From: Leptospira perdikensis
GTDB taxonomy: Bacteria; Spirochaetota; Leptospiria; Leptospirales; Leptospiraceae
Assembly: GCF_004769575.1 (NCBI RefSeq)
Contig: NZ_RQGA01000007.1
Span: 124,001 to 188,000, forward strand
Direction of reading: 5' to 3'
DNA length: 64,000 nt
Shown here: in pieces, positions 9,117 to 18,100 of the stretch
Layout: every line of letters begins with the position of its first letter
Numbering within the stretch: the stretch's first letter is position 1
Position numbers and translations under genes: made by a program
The notes under the pieces: model-generated
Database searches by the model: none
Told to the model about the DNA's origin: nothing
What the model saw: the letters and a program-made list of their open reading frames with translations, nothing else

Positions 9117-9533
9117 TTAAGTGATGAGTTCGAGTTCGTAGGTGATTTTTGCTGTTTTTTCGAGTGTTTTGGCAACAGAACAGTATTTTTCTAAACTAAG
9201 ATCAATGGCACGTTTCACTTGTTCTTCTTTAAATTCGCCTTGTACTTTGAATTTCATATGGATGTTCTTAAAGAGATTTGCTTCTTCCACTTTCTCTCTT
9301 TCGGCATCTACTTCCACTGAATAGTCTTTCACTTCGATTCTATATTTTGCAAGAATCATCAATACATCAATACTACTACAACCAGCAAGTCCCATAATTA
9401 AAAGTTCCATGGGCCTTGGACCGGAATTTTTTCCGCCGATTTCAGGTGAGGCATCGATACGAATGGAATTGCCAGATTCATTTCTTGCTTCCAAACCATA
9501 AGGGGAGTCAATTCGATTGAGTTTGATATTCAT
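9117..9533 (-). CDS. OsmC family (peroxide-reducing) protein
   Basis: 138 residues. The two redox cysteines of the OsmC/Ohr fold are present: Cys52 in LIMGLAGCSSIDV and Cys118 in LEKYCSVAKT; family enzymes use them to reduce organic hydroperoxides. Small, cytoplasmic, no signal. It lies directly downstream of the peroxiredoxin gene on the same strand, but a good terminator (9552-9572) separates them, so it may depend on read-through or its own start. The neighbourhood suggests a peroxide-defence pair. Confidence 0.85.
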   Translation of the reverse strand: MNIKLNRIDSPYGLEARNESGNSIRIDASPEIGGKNSGPRPMELLIMGLAGCSSIDVLMILAKYRIEVKDYSVEVDAEREKVEEANLFKNIHMKFKVQGEFKEEQVKRAIDLSLEKYCSVAKTLEKTAKITYELELIT

Positions 9534-9551
9534 AAATTTTAGATAGAGAAA

Positions 9552-9572
9552 AAGCGGGCCAATGACCCGCTT
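9552..9572 (-). terminator. Rho-independent terminator after the peroxiredoxin gene
   Basis: Read on the minus strand: 7-bp stem AAGCGGG / CCCGCTT with a 7-base loop, followed by a short T-run (TTT then CTCT). It sits 10 bases past the peroxiredoxin stop codon and before the OsmC gene. Confidence 0.7.
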
Positions 9573-9581
9573 GTTTAAAAA

Positions 9582-10217
9582 CTACTTATTCGGTTGTGGA
9601 GTGTAACGTAAATAAGGTTTGATGGTTTTAAATCCCTTCGGGAATTTTTTCTTTGCATCTTCATCAGAAACTGATGGAACGATGATTGTATCTTCTCCGT
9701 CTTTCCAGTTCGCAGGCGTTGCCACGCTGAACTGAGAAGTGAGTTGTAAAGAATCAATCACTCGTAGAAGTTCATCAAAATTTCTTCCTGTAGAAGCAGG
9801 ATAAGTGAGAGTTAGTTTCACTTTTTTGTCAGGTCCAACAACAAATACAGAACGAACCGTAGTGGTTTCGCTTGCATTCGGGTGGATCATATCATAAAGA
9901 TTGGATACCTTACGATCTGCATCTGCAATGATGGGATAGTTAACAGTAGTACTTTGTGTTTCATTGATATCAGAGATCCAACCTTTGTGGCTGTCAACTG
10001 GGTCAACAGAAAGTGCGATCACTTTTACATTTCGTTTTTCAAACTCTGGTTTGATTTTTGCTACGTATCCGAGTTCTGTTGTACAAACTGGAGTGTAGTC
10101 TTTCGGGTGAGAAAATAAAATCCCCCATCCTTGTCCTAAATATTCATGAAAGTCAATTTTGCCTTCCGAAGTTTCTGCTTGGAAATTGGGTGCTTCATCG
10201 CCTAAACGTAGTGCCAT
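9582..10217 (-). CDS. 1-Cys peroxiredoxin (Prx6-type)
   Basis: 211-residue thiol peroxidase. The active-site motif HPKDYTPVCTTELG contains the peroxidatic Cys45 and Thr42; there is no second cysteine anywhere in the protein, so it must be recycled by an external thiol (1-Cys mechanism). The C-terminal dimerisation/AhpC-like extension (TPANWKDGEDTIIVPSVSDEDAKKKFP) is characteristic of the Prx6 subgroup. Own promoter upstream, strong AGGAG ribosome site, and a terminator just downstream, so it is probably a monocistronic, abundantly made protein. Followed by OsmC. Confidence 0.93.
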   Translation of the reverse strand: MALRLGDEAPNFQAETSEGKIDFHEYLGQGWGILFSHPKDYTPVCTTELGYVAKIKPEFEKRNVKVIALSVDPVDSHKGWISDINETQSTTVNYPIIADADRKVSNLYDMIHPNASETTTVRSVFVVGPDKKVKLTLTYPASTGRNFDELLRVIDSLQLTSQFSVATPANWKDGEDTIIVPSVSDEDAKKKFPKGFKTIKPYLRYTPQPNK

Positions 10218-10247
10218 GGTGAGTCTCCTGTAAGATCAGTTATTCCA

Positions 10248-10275
10248 ATTCTAAAAATCTTGTCCAAAAAGGCAA
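10248..10275 (-). promoter_or_regulatory. Probable promoter of the peroxiredoxin gene
   Basis: On the minus strand, TTGCCT (10275-10270), 16-base spacer, TAGAAT (10253-10248), then a CAGGAG ribosome site and ATG at 10217. The hexamers and spacing fit a sigma-70 promoter. No clear PerR or OxyR box was recognised around it. Confidence 0.45.
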
Positions 10276-10334
10276 GAATTTGTTATACTTTATTGGATGA
10301 AATTTCCATTTTATTGAAATATTTCGCAGATTCC

Positions 10335-13121
10335 CTACTTTTTCGTCCGAGTGAAGGCGCCGTCCCAGTCCGGTTCTGGGGGAGTTTCGAGGTAATACTG
10401 GCATCTTTCCCATAGGAGTTTGCAGGCTTCGTCGCCGTTTGTGGTGAGAAGGGTGTAGAATTTTTTCCCCGCTTCCTCAAATTTACGGTTCAAATACGAG
10501 AAAAGGGCAGATTCATAAGCCTCAACAAATTGATGATCTTCGCCAGTTTCGTCTCCTTTCTTGGAGCGAACTTCATAGAGAGTGACAGGTTTTGTTTTTC
10601 CTTTCACTCGCACAATGTCCAGTTTCCTTGTGAAAAAATGGTCTTTGATTTCATCTTGGACAAACTCCGAAACCAAAATACAAACTCCATAATCTTTTCC
10701 TGCCGCTTCTAGTCTTGCAGCCAAGTTGACGGTATCACCCATCATGGTATAAGATGCTAAAGCGTCGGTTCCCATAAATCCCACTTTCGCATAACCCATG
10801 TTTAATCCAACGCGGAACTTCATTGTATGGGCTTCCGGGATATATTTATTTTCCTCTTTCCATTCCATTTTTAAAACTTCTAGTTTATCTCGCATTTCTA
10901 CACTCGCAGAAACTGCTTTCAAACAATGATTTTCTACATCCAGTGGTGCATTAAAAACACCAACGATGGCATCCCCAATGTATTTATCCAAAACACCATC
11001 ATGGTGTTTGAGGATAATGGTCATGGCAGATAGATATTCGTTCAGTAGGTTTGCTAGTTCTTTTGAATTTAGTTTTTCAGAGATGGCACTAAATCCAGCG
11101 ATATCAGAAAAGAAGGCTGTGATGATTTTTTCACTTCCTTGCTTTAACTTTTCTAAATCTTTGAGAGCTTCTCCCACCACCACAGGATCCACCATACTTC
11201 CAAGTACACCGCGCATTTTTTCGCGGTCTTTTAATCCGGAAACCATTTGGTTGAGTGCCACAGTCAAATTGCCAAATTCATCATTGCCACCATCATCAAA
11301 ATGGACATGGAGATTCCCTTGACCTACGTCTTCAGCACTTCGAATGATTTTTCTGATTTTTTGAACTACCACACCAGAAATAAAAATAGCAAATACTATG
11401 GCCACCAAACAGATCGTAATGGCTGTAAAAACAATCTGATTTCGATTGTCTTTGATGGCTCGAATTCCGTCCGTTCTATCCACAAGAGTACGAATGAGAC
11501 CCGAAAAGTTATCTCGGAGTACAAGATTTGGAACATTTTCGGATTCCAAAAGATGAGTTCCATCTAACTTCCACATAATTTCTTCTGATTCACTGCGAGA
11601 GTGACCAAAACTTCCATCAGGGAAAAGTTTTTTTAATTCTTTTGTTGGTGTTTCTTGTTCGGCGGAACTGATCCATTTACGAATGGCTTTCCAACGATTC
11701 CTTTGGGTTTCCCGAGAATCCGGATCTTGATAATACCTTTCATATTCAGTAGGATCGGTTTTGAATTTCATTAAAATCCAATCTTCCAAAGCGACATCGC
11801 GTAAACTTCTTAAAGATTCAATTTTTTCCCAATTTTCCAAAGGGATCGGATAATTTGTTGTTACTGCATCAAAAATTTGATCCCTCTCTCCAATGAGTTC
11901 GTTATAGGATTTATAAAAACTGGTGAAGAGTTTATCTTTTGCGGGTGGGATAGGAGGTTTCGAGTTTTTTAAAAATTGAATTCGATCTCTGAGTTTGGGG
12001 ATAAGACTTGTAAGCTCATTTGTGATTCGGTAGTCTTCTTTGATGACTTCTCTGTAATCTCCAAGGTTAGATTTAACACTGCTTAAATGAAAGGCTCTTT
12101 TCGTAGAGTTTTGATGACGGAATAGAGGAGAGTGGAGGGCTTGGATTTCTCTATCTTGCCATTCATACACATACTGTTTTTCATTTTCATCGAGTATTGA
12201 TATATCATCTGCTAGGCGCTGAAAGGACTCCACCAAACTTTCTTCCATTTGGTCAAACTGATCAATTTTTGCTAAAGGGGAAGTGTTGTCTATGATTTGA
12301 GTATCAAACGAGGCAACCGAAGTTTCGCCTGGAATCATGGCAGAAAGAGGGAAGGTTTGGATTCGAAAGAGTTGGGTGTCGAGGCCTAGTTCTTCGAGTT
12401 TCCTTTTTTTGGAATCAGCATAGAACTTTGCAATGAATAGATCTAGTTGCGATTTATGATTTCGAATTTCCTTTTTTAAATTTTTGACATTTGTTTCCCA
12501 ATTTGTTTTTGCTTCTGGATCTTCGGGAGGAGTTTGTTTTTGGGCTTCTAAATACTTTTCTTCACCCAGAACATAAGAAGAAGCAAGATTAACTAAAGTA
12601 TTCCATTCTCTTTCACTAATACTTCGGTTAGATGCTTCCCGTAATTGTTGGCGGATCTCGCGTTCTAAAACTGCCACATCATCTTTGGTTAAATAAACGG
12701 AGAAAAATGTATCTACCTTCTTTACTACTTTTGAGGTACCGAGGGATCCAAACAAATTGGTTTTGAATCCAAACACAGAAACTGTCTTTTTTTTGGTCAC
12801 CACTTTCGCGGTTCGGTATTTTTTTAGTTCTTCTCTTTGTCTTTCGATCCTTAACTTAAATTCTTCGATACGGATTAAATTTTGCGATATATTCTCAATC
12901 TCCATTACCAAACTAGCAATAAAGTTTTTGGAAACGGCAGCCTGTTTTTCATAACTTTCAGAGAGGATGGCTGTTTGTTGGCGGACAGTGATGATGGAAA
13001 GTAGGAGGATGGTTAAGGCAATCAAAGTACCCGTAAACCATGCAAGTTTGGCTCTAATTCCTTCGGAAAGAATTTTCCAGACAAGAGTGAGCCCGGTTTG
13101 GATCATTTTAAAGAATTCCAT
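10335..13121 (-). CDS. Membrane adenylate/guanylate cyclase (class III) with large extracytoplasmic domain and HAMP
   Basis: 928 residues. Transmembrane segment about residues 27-46, then an unusually long periplasmic region of about 500 residues, predicted largely helical and charged. Second membrane segment about 562-585, a HAMP domain (about 582-635, ending LTVALNQMVSGLKDRE), and a class III cyclase domain (about 666-855). Catalytic hallmarks are FFSDIAGFSAISE (first metal Asp), KYIGDAIVGVFNAP (second metal Asp) and the region MMGDTVNLAARLE. Predicted to convert ATP (or GTP) to the cyclic nucleotide in response to an envelope signal. Stands alone, with no regulator beside it. The C-terminal 70 residues look like a helical TPR-like tail. 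Confidence 0.88.
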   Translation of the reverse strand: MEFFKMIQTGLTLVWKILSEGIRAKLAWFTGTLIALTILLLSIITVRQQTAILSESYEKQAAVSKNFIASLVMEIENISQNLIRIEEFKLRIERQREELKKYRTAKVVTKKKTVSVFGFKTNLFGSLGTSKVVKKVDTFFSVYLTKDDVAVLEREIRQQLREASNRSISEREWNTLVNLASSYVLGEEKYLEAQKQTPPEDPEAKTNWETNVKNLKKEIRNHKSQLDLFIAKFYADSKKRKLEELGLDTQLFRIQTFPLSAMIPGETSVASFDTQIIDNTSPLAKIDQFDQMEESLVESFQRLADDISILDENEKQYVYEWQDREIQALHSPLFRHQNSTKRAFHLSSVKSNLGDYREVIKEDYRITNELTSLIPKLRDRIQFLKNSKPPIPPAKDKLFTSFYKSYNELIGERDQIFDAVTTNYPIPLENWEKIESLRSLRDVALEDWILMKFKTDPTEYERYYQDPDSRETQRNRWKAIRKWISSAEQETPTKELKKLFPDGSFGHSRSESEEIMWKLDGTHLLESENVPNLVLRDNFSGLIRTLVDRTDGIRAIKDNRNQIVFTAITICLVAIVFAIFISGVVVQKIRKIIRSAEDVGQGNLHVHFDDGGNDEFGNLTVALNQMVSGLKDREKMRGVLGSMVDPVVVGEALKDLEKLKQGSEKIITAFFSDIAGFSAISEKLNSKELANLLNEYLSAMTIILKHHDGVLDKYIGDAIVGVFNAPLDVENHCLKAVSASVEMRDKLEVLKMEWKEENKYIPEAHTMKFRVGLNMGYAKVGFMGTDALASYTMMGDTVNLAARLEAAGKDYGVCILVSEFVQDEIKDHFFTRKLDIVRVKGKTKPVTLYEVRSKKGDETGEDHQFVEAYESALFSYLNRKFEEAGKKFYTLLTTNGDEACKLLWERCQYYLETPPEPDWDGAFTRTKK

Positions 13122-13279
13122 AGGGATGGATGAAACTTGAGACTATGAGTTCTCAATGCAAGATTTTTTGTATTTCATGCGTTACTTTGTTAGGTGAAAA
13201 ATGCAAAGAATTTGATAAGGGATTGTTCTTTCAATTTTGCTTGCTATTTTTCACTTCATAGGTATTGTTTTTTTAGCAA

Positions 13280-14683
13280 ATGTCCATCAATCGATTTGAT
13301 TTACTCGCCATCGGGGGCGGTCCTGCCGCACAAAAAGCTGCTATCCAAGCAAGCAAAATGGGAAAAAAAGCAGCCATCATAGAAAAAGACCCTTACTTGG
13401 GTGGTGGTTGTGTCCATTACGGAACCATTCCTTCCAAATCTTTACAAGAAACGAGTCGGTTTTACAGGAACTTAAAGTTGTCCAAATTGCATGGACTCCA
13501 GTCTCCTCAAACAGCGACACTCACATTACAAGAATTGATGTTTCGTGCCTCTACTGTAATTGAAAAAGAAGAGGATGTAACTCGGGAACAGATGATTGAA
13601 AACCGTGTTACCACTCTTACAGGTTGGGGAACGATCATCGATGCCCACCATGTGGAAGTGACAGATTCTGCTGGTAGAAAAAAGGTCTACGAAACAGAAA
13701 ACATTTTGATTGCTACAGGAAGTAGTCCTCGTAGACCCACTAATGAAAACATTCCTTTTGAAGACGGACTAATTTACGATAGTGACGGACTCTTTGCTAT
13801 GAAAAAAATGCCTACCTCTCTTGCAGTGGTGGGTGCTGGAATTATCGGATCTGAATATGCTACTATTTTCTCCCATATTGGTGTTCAAGTACATCTCTTC
13901 GATTCGCAGAGTCGGATTCTTGGTTTTTTAGATGAAGATGTCTCCGGTGAAATGGCCCGTATTATGCAACAATCAGGAATATCCATTCACGTTGGCTCTT
14001 CTATCACTAACTATAAAAAACTAACAAATGATGAAGGATATGAACTTACAACTAATAAAGGTGAAGTGGTTCGTGTTCAACAAGTTCTAATTTCTCGTGG
14101 TCGATTGGGTAATGTAGATAATTTAGGATTGGAATCTGTTGGTATCATTCCCAATGACAGAAAACAAATTATAGTCAACGAAAATTACCAAACAAATATT
14201 TCTAATATCTACGCCTGTGGTGATGTCATCGGATTCCCAAGTTTGGCTTCGGTATCTATGTACCAAGGTGCTTATGTCGCAAAACATATGTTTGGTTACC
14301 CTTCGGTTCCTGTTGATGCTGAAGAATTTCCGATCGGGATTTATACATTACCAGAAATTGCAACCATTGGGCCCACAGAAGAAGCCTTACAAGCGCGTGG
14401 GGTATCTTATGGAGTGGGGATGGCAAAGTTTGATACCATCACTCGGGCTCAAATCAGTGGGGACCAAGTTGGTCTTTTGAAAATTCTTTTTGATAAACAA
14501 TCTAGGCGAGTTTTGGGAGTGCATATCATATCCGATAAAGCAACGGAGCTCATTGCCCTGGGACAATGTGTGGTGAATCTTAAGGCACCTATTGAGTATT
14601 TCACCGAACATATTTTCAACTACCCAACCATGATTGGGGCATATAAAAATGCTGCAAACGACGCCCTTTTAAGAGAAAAATAA
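13280..14683 (+). CDS. SthA-like soluble pyridine nucleotide transhydrogenase / FAD disulfide-reductase family protein
   Basis: 467 residues. FAD-binding LLAIGGGPAAQKAAIQASK at the N-terminus; second Rossmann fold AVVGAGIIGSEYATIFSHIG; NAD(P)/FAD motif IYACGDVIGFPSLAS; dimerisation domain at the C-terminus ending HIFNYPTMIGAYKNAANDA. The usual redox pair CxxxxC is replaced by GGGCVHYGTIPSK, so the second Cys is Thr. That, with the FNYPTM C-terminus, is the SthA pattern (NADH/NADPH balancing) rather than dihydrolipoamide or glutathione reductase. Cytoplasmic. Stands alone. Named family by motif only; a related flavoprotein function remains possible. Confidence 0.8.
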   Translation: MSINRFDLLAIGGGPAAQKAAIQASKMGKKAAIIEKDPYLGGGCVHYGTIPSKSLQETSRFYRNLKLSKLHGLQSPQTATLTLQELMFRASTVIEKEEDVTREQMIENRVTTLTGWGTIIDAHHVEVTDSAGRKKVYETENILIATGSSPRRPTNENIPFEDGLIYDSDGLFAMKKMPTSLAVVGAGIIGSEYATIFSHIGVQVHLFDSQSRILGFLDEDVSGEMARIMQQSGISIHVGSSITNYKKLTNDEGYELTTNKGEVVRVQQVLISRGRLGNVDNLGLESVGIIPNDRKQIIVNENYQTNISNIYACGDVIGFPSLASVSMYQGAYVAKHMFGYPSVPVDAEEFPIGIYTLPEIATIGPTEEALQARGVSYGVGMAKFDTITRAQISGDQVGLLKILFDKQSRRVLGVHIISDKATELIALGQCVVNLKAPIEYFTEHIFNYPTMIGAYKNAANDALLREK

Positions 14684-14786
14684 TCTGGGTTCCTTGAGAA
14701 TCTGACCTGTCCCGGTTGTTTACTTTTATAGAGAGGAACGGGATTTTACTTGTCAGAGACTCGGTTTTACCAACACATACAAGATT

Positions 14787-15305
14787 GTGTCAGACAAAGC
14801 TGTCTCTATGAGTCAAATTTATGAAAGAAGCCATAAACGTATTTATGACTTCCTCTACAAGTACACTCAAAATGCGGACACGGCAATGGATTTGATGCAA
14901 GACAGCTTTCTCAGTTTCCATAAACATTACGGCGATGCCGGTCTCTCGGAAGAGAAGTCCGTCATGGTTTTGTATACAATTGCTCGCAATTTGTCGATTA
15001 ATTATGCTAAAAAGTTTTCTACCACAAGAGAGATTGTTTCTGATGAAATCGAATTTCATAGCCACAATCCTAAATTAGAAATCAAAGCAGAATATCAGGA
15101 TCTAGAAGACAGACTCTATTCTTTTTTGGTTGAGTTGTCGGAAGAAGAACGTTCTGCTTTGTTACTTAAAAATGTGGAAGGATTTCAGTTGGTGCAGATC
15201 GCTGAAGTTTTGGGAGTTTCGGTTTCTACTGCTTCTCGGTTGGTCATAAAAGCCACGGAGAAGGTGTTAGCCATCGCTAAGAGAGAGAACCTGGTACCGG
15301 ATTAG
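14787..15305 (+). CDS. ECF-type RNA polymerase sigma factor
   Basis: About 172 residues from a GTG at 14787; an ATG at 14808 (MSQIYERSHKRIYDFLY) gives a family-typical shorter N-terminus. Region 2 is seen in IYDFLYKYTQNADTAMDLMQDSFLSFHKHY, and region 4 helix-turn-helix in LLLKNVEGFQLVQIAEVLGVSVSTASRLVIKATEKV. No strong Shine-Dalgarno precedes either start. Downstream, 5 bases away, is a FecR-domain membrane protein that should be its anti-sigma or signal partner. The regulon is unknown; no TonB receptor is adjacent, unlike classic FecI/FecR loci. Confidence 0.87.
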   Translation: MSDKAVSMSQIYERSHKRIYDFLYKYTQNADTAMDLMQDSFLSFHKHYGDAGLSEEKSVMVLYTIARNLSINYAKKFSTTREIVSDEIEFHSHNPKLEIKAEYQDLEDRLYSFLVELSEEERSALLLKNVEGFQLVQIAEVLGVSVSTASRLVIKATEKVLAIAKRENLVPD

Positions 15306-15310
15306 TTTCA

Positions 15311-16345
15311 ATGAACGAATTTGATAAGCAACATACAATCGCTAAATGGGAAGAACTCTTACGTAAACCTTCAAAAGTTACGGAGTCCAGAGAATTTCCA
15401 TCCTGGGAAACCGTTTCCAAGCGAAGCATTCAATTCGAATACAACCCAAAGTCTGATTCCAAGGTAGTTTCTTTTTTTCGTAAACCTTTAGGTCTGACTG
15501 TTGTGGGTGGATCTTTTCTTTCCCTTGCTGCGACTTTATTTTTTGTTTTTTTATTGAATCCCTCACAATCAAACGAGACAAATCTCGCGTTGGCTCCTTC
15601 TGCTAAAATAACAAAGGAGATCAGTTCTCCTTTAAAGGTCATCGTTTCTTCCGTCAAAGGAAAGGTTTCTGTTCTTCCTGAAGGGAGTTCCAAGCCGGTT
15701 TCTCTAGTAAAAAGTTATCAATTAGCTTCTGGGGATATTGTCATTACCGACGGATTCTCACAAATTGATTTGGACTTCGAAACGGGATCTTGGATGCGAA
15801 TCACTCCTAATTCCGAAGTGGTTATGGATTTAATTGAAAAAAATAGTGATGCCCAGTCACAAAAGTTTTCTGTTAAAAAAGGTAAGTTATTTGCTTCCGT
15901 CTCTAAACTATCTAAAGGCAGCGAGTTTGTCGTCCAAGCGGGTGAGCATCTTACTCAAGTTAGAGGAACTGTTTTTAGCGTTCAATTTGATGGGCAAATA
16001 GAAGTGGTTGCCGTTCGTGAAGGTTCTGTTGCTGTTGGAGATCTTATTTTAAATGCAAAACAACAAACGACTGTAAAACTGGGGGAACCAGTTTCTCTCG
16101 TGGCCTCAGCAGTAAATCCAAAAGAAGAGAAGGAACTCAAGGCCTTTCAAACACAAACCATACTTGCTCGTGAATCGAAACTCTACGAAGAACATGCAAG
16201 ACTAGAACTTGTACGATTGGAAGATGGAACAGAATACCGAGGAGTGATTCTTGGTCAGTCAGAAACACATCTTCACTTCCAAGGATTGGAAGGTCTGATC
16301 GAAATACCGATTCAAAAGATTTTAGAAACAGAAAAAATCCGTTAA
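15311..16345 (+). CDS. FecR-domain membrane protein, probable anti-sigma partner
   Basis: 344 residues. A cytoplasmic N-terminus of about 60 residues (expected sigma-binding part) precedes one membrane segment at about 61-81 (LGLTVVGGSFLSLAATLFFV). A periplasmic FecR domain follows (about 105-240): GDIVITDGFSQIDLDFETGSWMRI, then LFASVSKLSKGSEFVVQAG and VRGTVFSVQFDG, which are FecR hallmarks. The C-terminus resembles a small beta domain (ELVRLEDGTEYRGVILG). Gene order sigma-FecR with 5 bases between them implies one operon. The inducing signal is not evident from the neighbours. Confidence 0.8.
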   Translation: MNEFDKQHTIAKWEELLRKPSKVTESREFPSWETVSKRSIQFEYNPKSDSKVVSFFRKPLGLTVVGGSFLSLAATLFFVFLLNPSQSNETNLALAPSAKITKEISSPLKVIVSSVKGKVSVLPEGSSKPVSLVKSYQLASGDIVITDGFSQIDLDFETGSWMRITPNSEVVMDLIEKNSDAQSQKFSVKKGKLFASVSKLSKGSEFVVQAGEHLTQVRGTVFSVQFDGQIEVVAVREGSVAVGDLILNAKQQTTVKLGEPVSLVASAVNPKEEKELKAFQTQTILARESKLYEEHARLELVRLEDGTEYRGVILGQSETHLHFQGLEGLIEIPIQKILETEKIR

Positions 16346-16425
16346 TTTCTATAAGTTTTTGACAATATTGTCTTTTCCTGAGAAGGTTTACCCTAACACC
16401 CTAGGGGAATACCTTAAAGGAAGCC

Positions 16426-16971
16426 ATGTCTCAAAATCATAAAAAAACCTTTCGTTTTCACTATCTCATCGATAAGGAATTCCAGTTAAAGTTTTTAGCT
16501 CATTATTCTCTTTTGTTTATATCTGGGGTTCTTGTGACTTTAGGTTTTCTTTATTGGTTGAACCAATCTAAATACGATGGTGGTGCGGTATTTCGTCTTC
16601 GCCAAGACGCGCAGACTGTGTTTTGGAAAGTAGAGAATGAAGATGCAGGCCCCGGTGAAGCGAAAGAGAAATTTGTTCCTCGGGAGATTTACCTTCCGAA
16701 CTACGATCATCAATTGAATATGTATACCATCCAATTTGATGCTGTGGTCACACTATCCATTTTGTATCTACTTTTGATTACTGTGTTTTCGGTCTTTAAA
16801 TCACATAAAATGGCTGGTCCCGTATTTAGTATCAAACGTTCCTTACAACGGATGGCATCGGGAGAACCGATTGAAACCATTCGCATTCGGAAAGGAGATG
16901 AGTTCCAGGAACTCGTTGAAGTATTAAACGAAGTGATTCAAAAGCGCGTCGCTGATAGCGGGAAGAAGTAA
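16426..16971 (+). CDS. Two-TM membrane protein with HAMP domain and no output domain
   Basis: 181 residues. Membrane segments at about 24-44 (FLAHYSLLFISGVLVTLGFL) and 106-124 (AVVTLSILYLLLITVFSVF), with an extracytoplasmic segment between. The C-terminal HAMP-like module (about 130-175) shows GPVFSIKRSLQRMASGEPIETIRIRKGDEFQELVEVLN. No kinase, cyclase or chemotaxis domain follows, so the protein would only pass a conformational change to a partner. Strong AAGGAAG ribosome site. Downstream of the sigma/FecR pair with an 80-base gap. Function not known. Confidence 0.7.
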   Translation: MSQNHKKTFRFHYLIDKEFQLKFLAHYSLLFISGVLVTLGFLYWLNQSKYDGGAVFRLRQDAQTVFWKVENEDAGPGEAKEKFVPREIYLPNYDHQLNMYTIQFDAVVTLSILYLLLITVFSVFKSHKMAGPVFSIKRSLQRMASGEPIETIRIRKGDEFQELVEVLNEVIQKRVADSGKK

Positions 16972-17284
16972 ACATAATTTAACTATGTCGCATTGCCGCC
17001 GAGAAGCCCCCACCCTGAATTGGGTGGCGGAGGCGGGCTTGTGGGCTTTCCCAAAATCACACCTATCAGAAATCTCTTCACCTGACAACTCTCCCGTACA
17101 ATCCGTAACTTTTTATTTCGATTAGTTCATGTTTTGAAATTTCCAAACCAGAAAACCTGTTTATGAGAGCCTCACCCGAACAAAGTTCAGGATAGAATTT
17201 TTCATCACTCACATTGTCATCCTGAAAAGTTTTCTGATTCTTTCGATTTGACTTTCTTTTTCTTTTCCTAAAGAATTTTCCATT
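16972..17284. other. Gene-free stretch of about 313 bases with one GC-rich hairpin
   Basis: Between the HAMP protein and a lipoprotein gene. It contains the hairpin described at 17004-17040; the remaining sequence is AT-rich. A short minus-strand ORF (17078-17299) has no recognisable features and overlaps the next gene start, so it is not called. The downstream lipoprotein promoter should lie here but no strong hexamer pair was seen. Confidence 0.6.
17004..17040. repeat. GC-rich compound hairpin, possible REP-like element or terminator
   Basis: Inner perfect stem CCACCC (17010-17015) / GGGTGG (17022-17027) with loop TGAATT. An outer stem AAGCCC (17004-17009) / GGGCTT (17035-17040) closes it, with a 7-base bulge on the right side. 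G+C is far above the surroundings. It has no long T-run on either strand, so it is not a textbook terminator. Only one copy was found in this window. Confidence 0.5.
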
Positions 17285-17677
17285 ATGAAAATTAGACAAA
17301 GTTACATTTTATCGGGTCTTCTGTTTGGTTTGATGAGTTTGGGGGTTGGGTGTAGCCAACCAACACTTGCTAGGTTAAGCTCAGATAATATTTTGGGTGC
17401 CGATGCAAAAGCAAAACTACTCGAAGCCTCTCGCCGTATTGATGGTGTAAAGTTCGCACCACTTGGTGCAGGGTCAGCAGGTGCTGAAGCATCCTCATCG
17501 TTGTTAAACGGGGTTTTAATTCCTGTTTTAGCAAAGATTGACCCGGATAAATACTACAAACGGGATACTGTGGATGCTTGCGAAAAGAATATTTATCTTT
17601 TGGGACTGGCTCTTCCTAACTATGCTTCCGTAGAACTTTCTTGCGAAATTGTAGAGGTTAAAACCTTCGATTTCTAA
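17285..17677 (+). CDS. Leptospira-type lipoprotein of unknown function
   Basis: 130 residues with a lipoprotein signal peptide (SGLLFGLMSLGVGC; lipobox Cys about residue 23). The mature part has NILGADAKAKLLEASRRIDG, a small-residue patch GAGSAGAEASSSLLNG, then DKYYKRDTVDACEKNIYLLGLALPNYASVELSCEIVEVK with two cysteines that could form a disulfide. From memory this resembles the TIGR04452 lipoprotein family of Leptospira, but I cannot verify that. Probably periplasmic-facing or surface lipoprotein. Confidence 0.65.
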   Translation: MKIRQSYILSGLLFGLMSLGVGCSQPTLARLSSDNILGADAKAKLLEASRRIDGVKFAPLGAGSAGAEASSSLLNGVLIPVLAKIDPDKYYKRDTVDACEKNIYLLGLALPNYASVELSCEIVEVKTFDF

Positions 17678-17680
17678 TCC

Positions 17681-18100
17681 TCATGCCAATGGGTTCTTTC
17701 TAAACGTTATGTAAGCAAGATAACTCATTGGCAAATACGCGCAGGCTAAATCCACAAAGACAAACCAAAGGGGAGAAGGTAGAATTAAGATATTCGTGAC
17801 TCCGCCGACTAAAAAGAAAAGTCCTATCACAAATGAATACTTGAGTCTTTGACTTGTTGCGAATCGAGAGACAAAGGCAGAGCCAACAAATGTGCCAAGG
17901 GCATGTGCAAGAAAAGGAAACAAAAAATGTTTGGGTTCGAACAAATGGATCGAAGCTTTTAAACCTTCCATGGTTGTGACATCGGCTCCTTTCGGTGGTG
18001 GAATGATTTCTCCACTCACCGTAATCAGGCCCATATTCACGGCACTGCCTAAAAAAATCCCAAGTATGACCCAAATTACATTCATTACTATTGTTCGCAT
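17681..18100 (-). CDS. Small multi-spanning membrane protein, unknown function
   Basis: 139 residues with about four hydrophobic segments: N-terminal VIWVILGIFLGSAVNMGLI, a loop with IPPPKGADVTTMEGLKASIHLF, then FLFPFLAHALGTFVGSAFV, YSFVIGLFFLVGGVTNILI and WFVFVDLACAYLPMSYLAYI. Almost all of it is membrane or short loop. The stop lies 3 bases from the end of the convergent lipoprotein gene. I do not recognise a characterised family. Confidence 0.65.
   Translation of the reverse strand: MRTIVMNVIWVILGIFLGSAVNMGLITVSGEIIPPPKGADVTTMEGLKASIHLFEPKHFLFPFLAHALGTFVGSAFVSRFATSQRLKYSFVIGLFFLVGGVTNILILPSPLWFVFVDLACAYLPMSYLAYITFRKNPLA

Noticed and set aside
14750..14824. Short ORF starting TTG after a GAGAGGAACG site, upstream of the sigma factor
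   Set aside because: Only 24 codons, out of frame with the sigma factor and without recognisable peptide features; a leader peptide cannot be supported.
16359..16372. TTGACA combined with palindrome GACAATATTGTC before the HAMP protein gene
   Set aside because: No -10 hexamer at 16-18 bases could be seen, so neither a promoter nor an operator is supported beyond the short palindrome.
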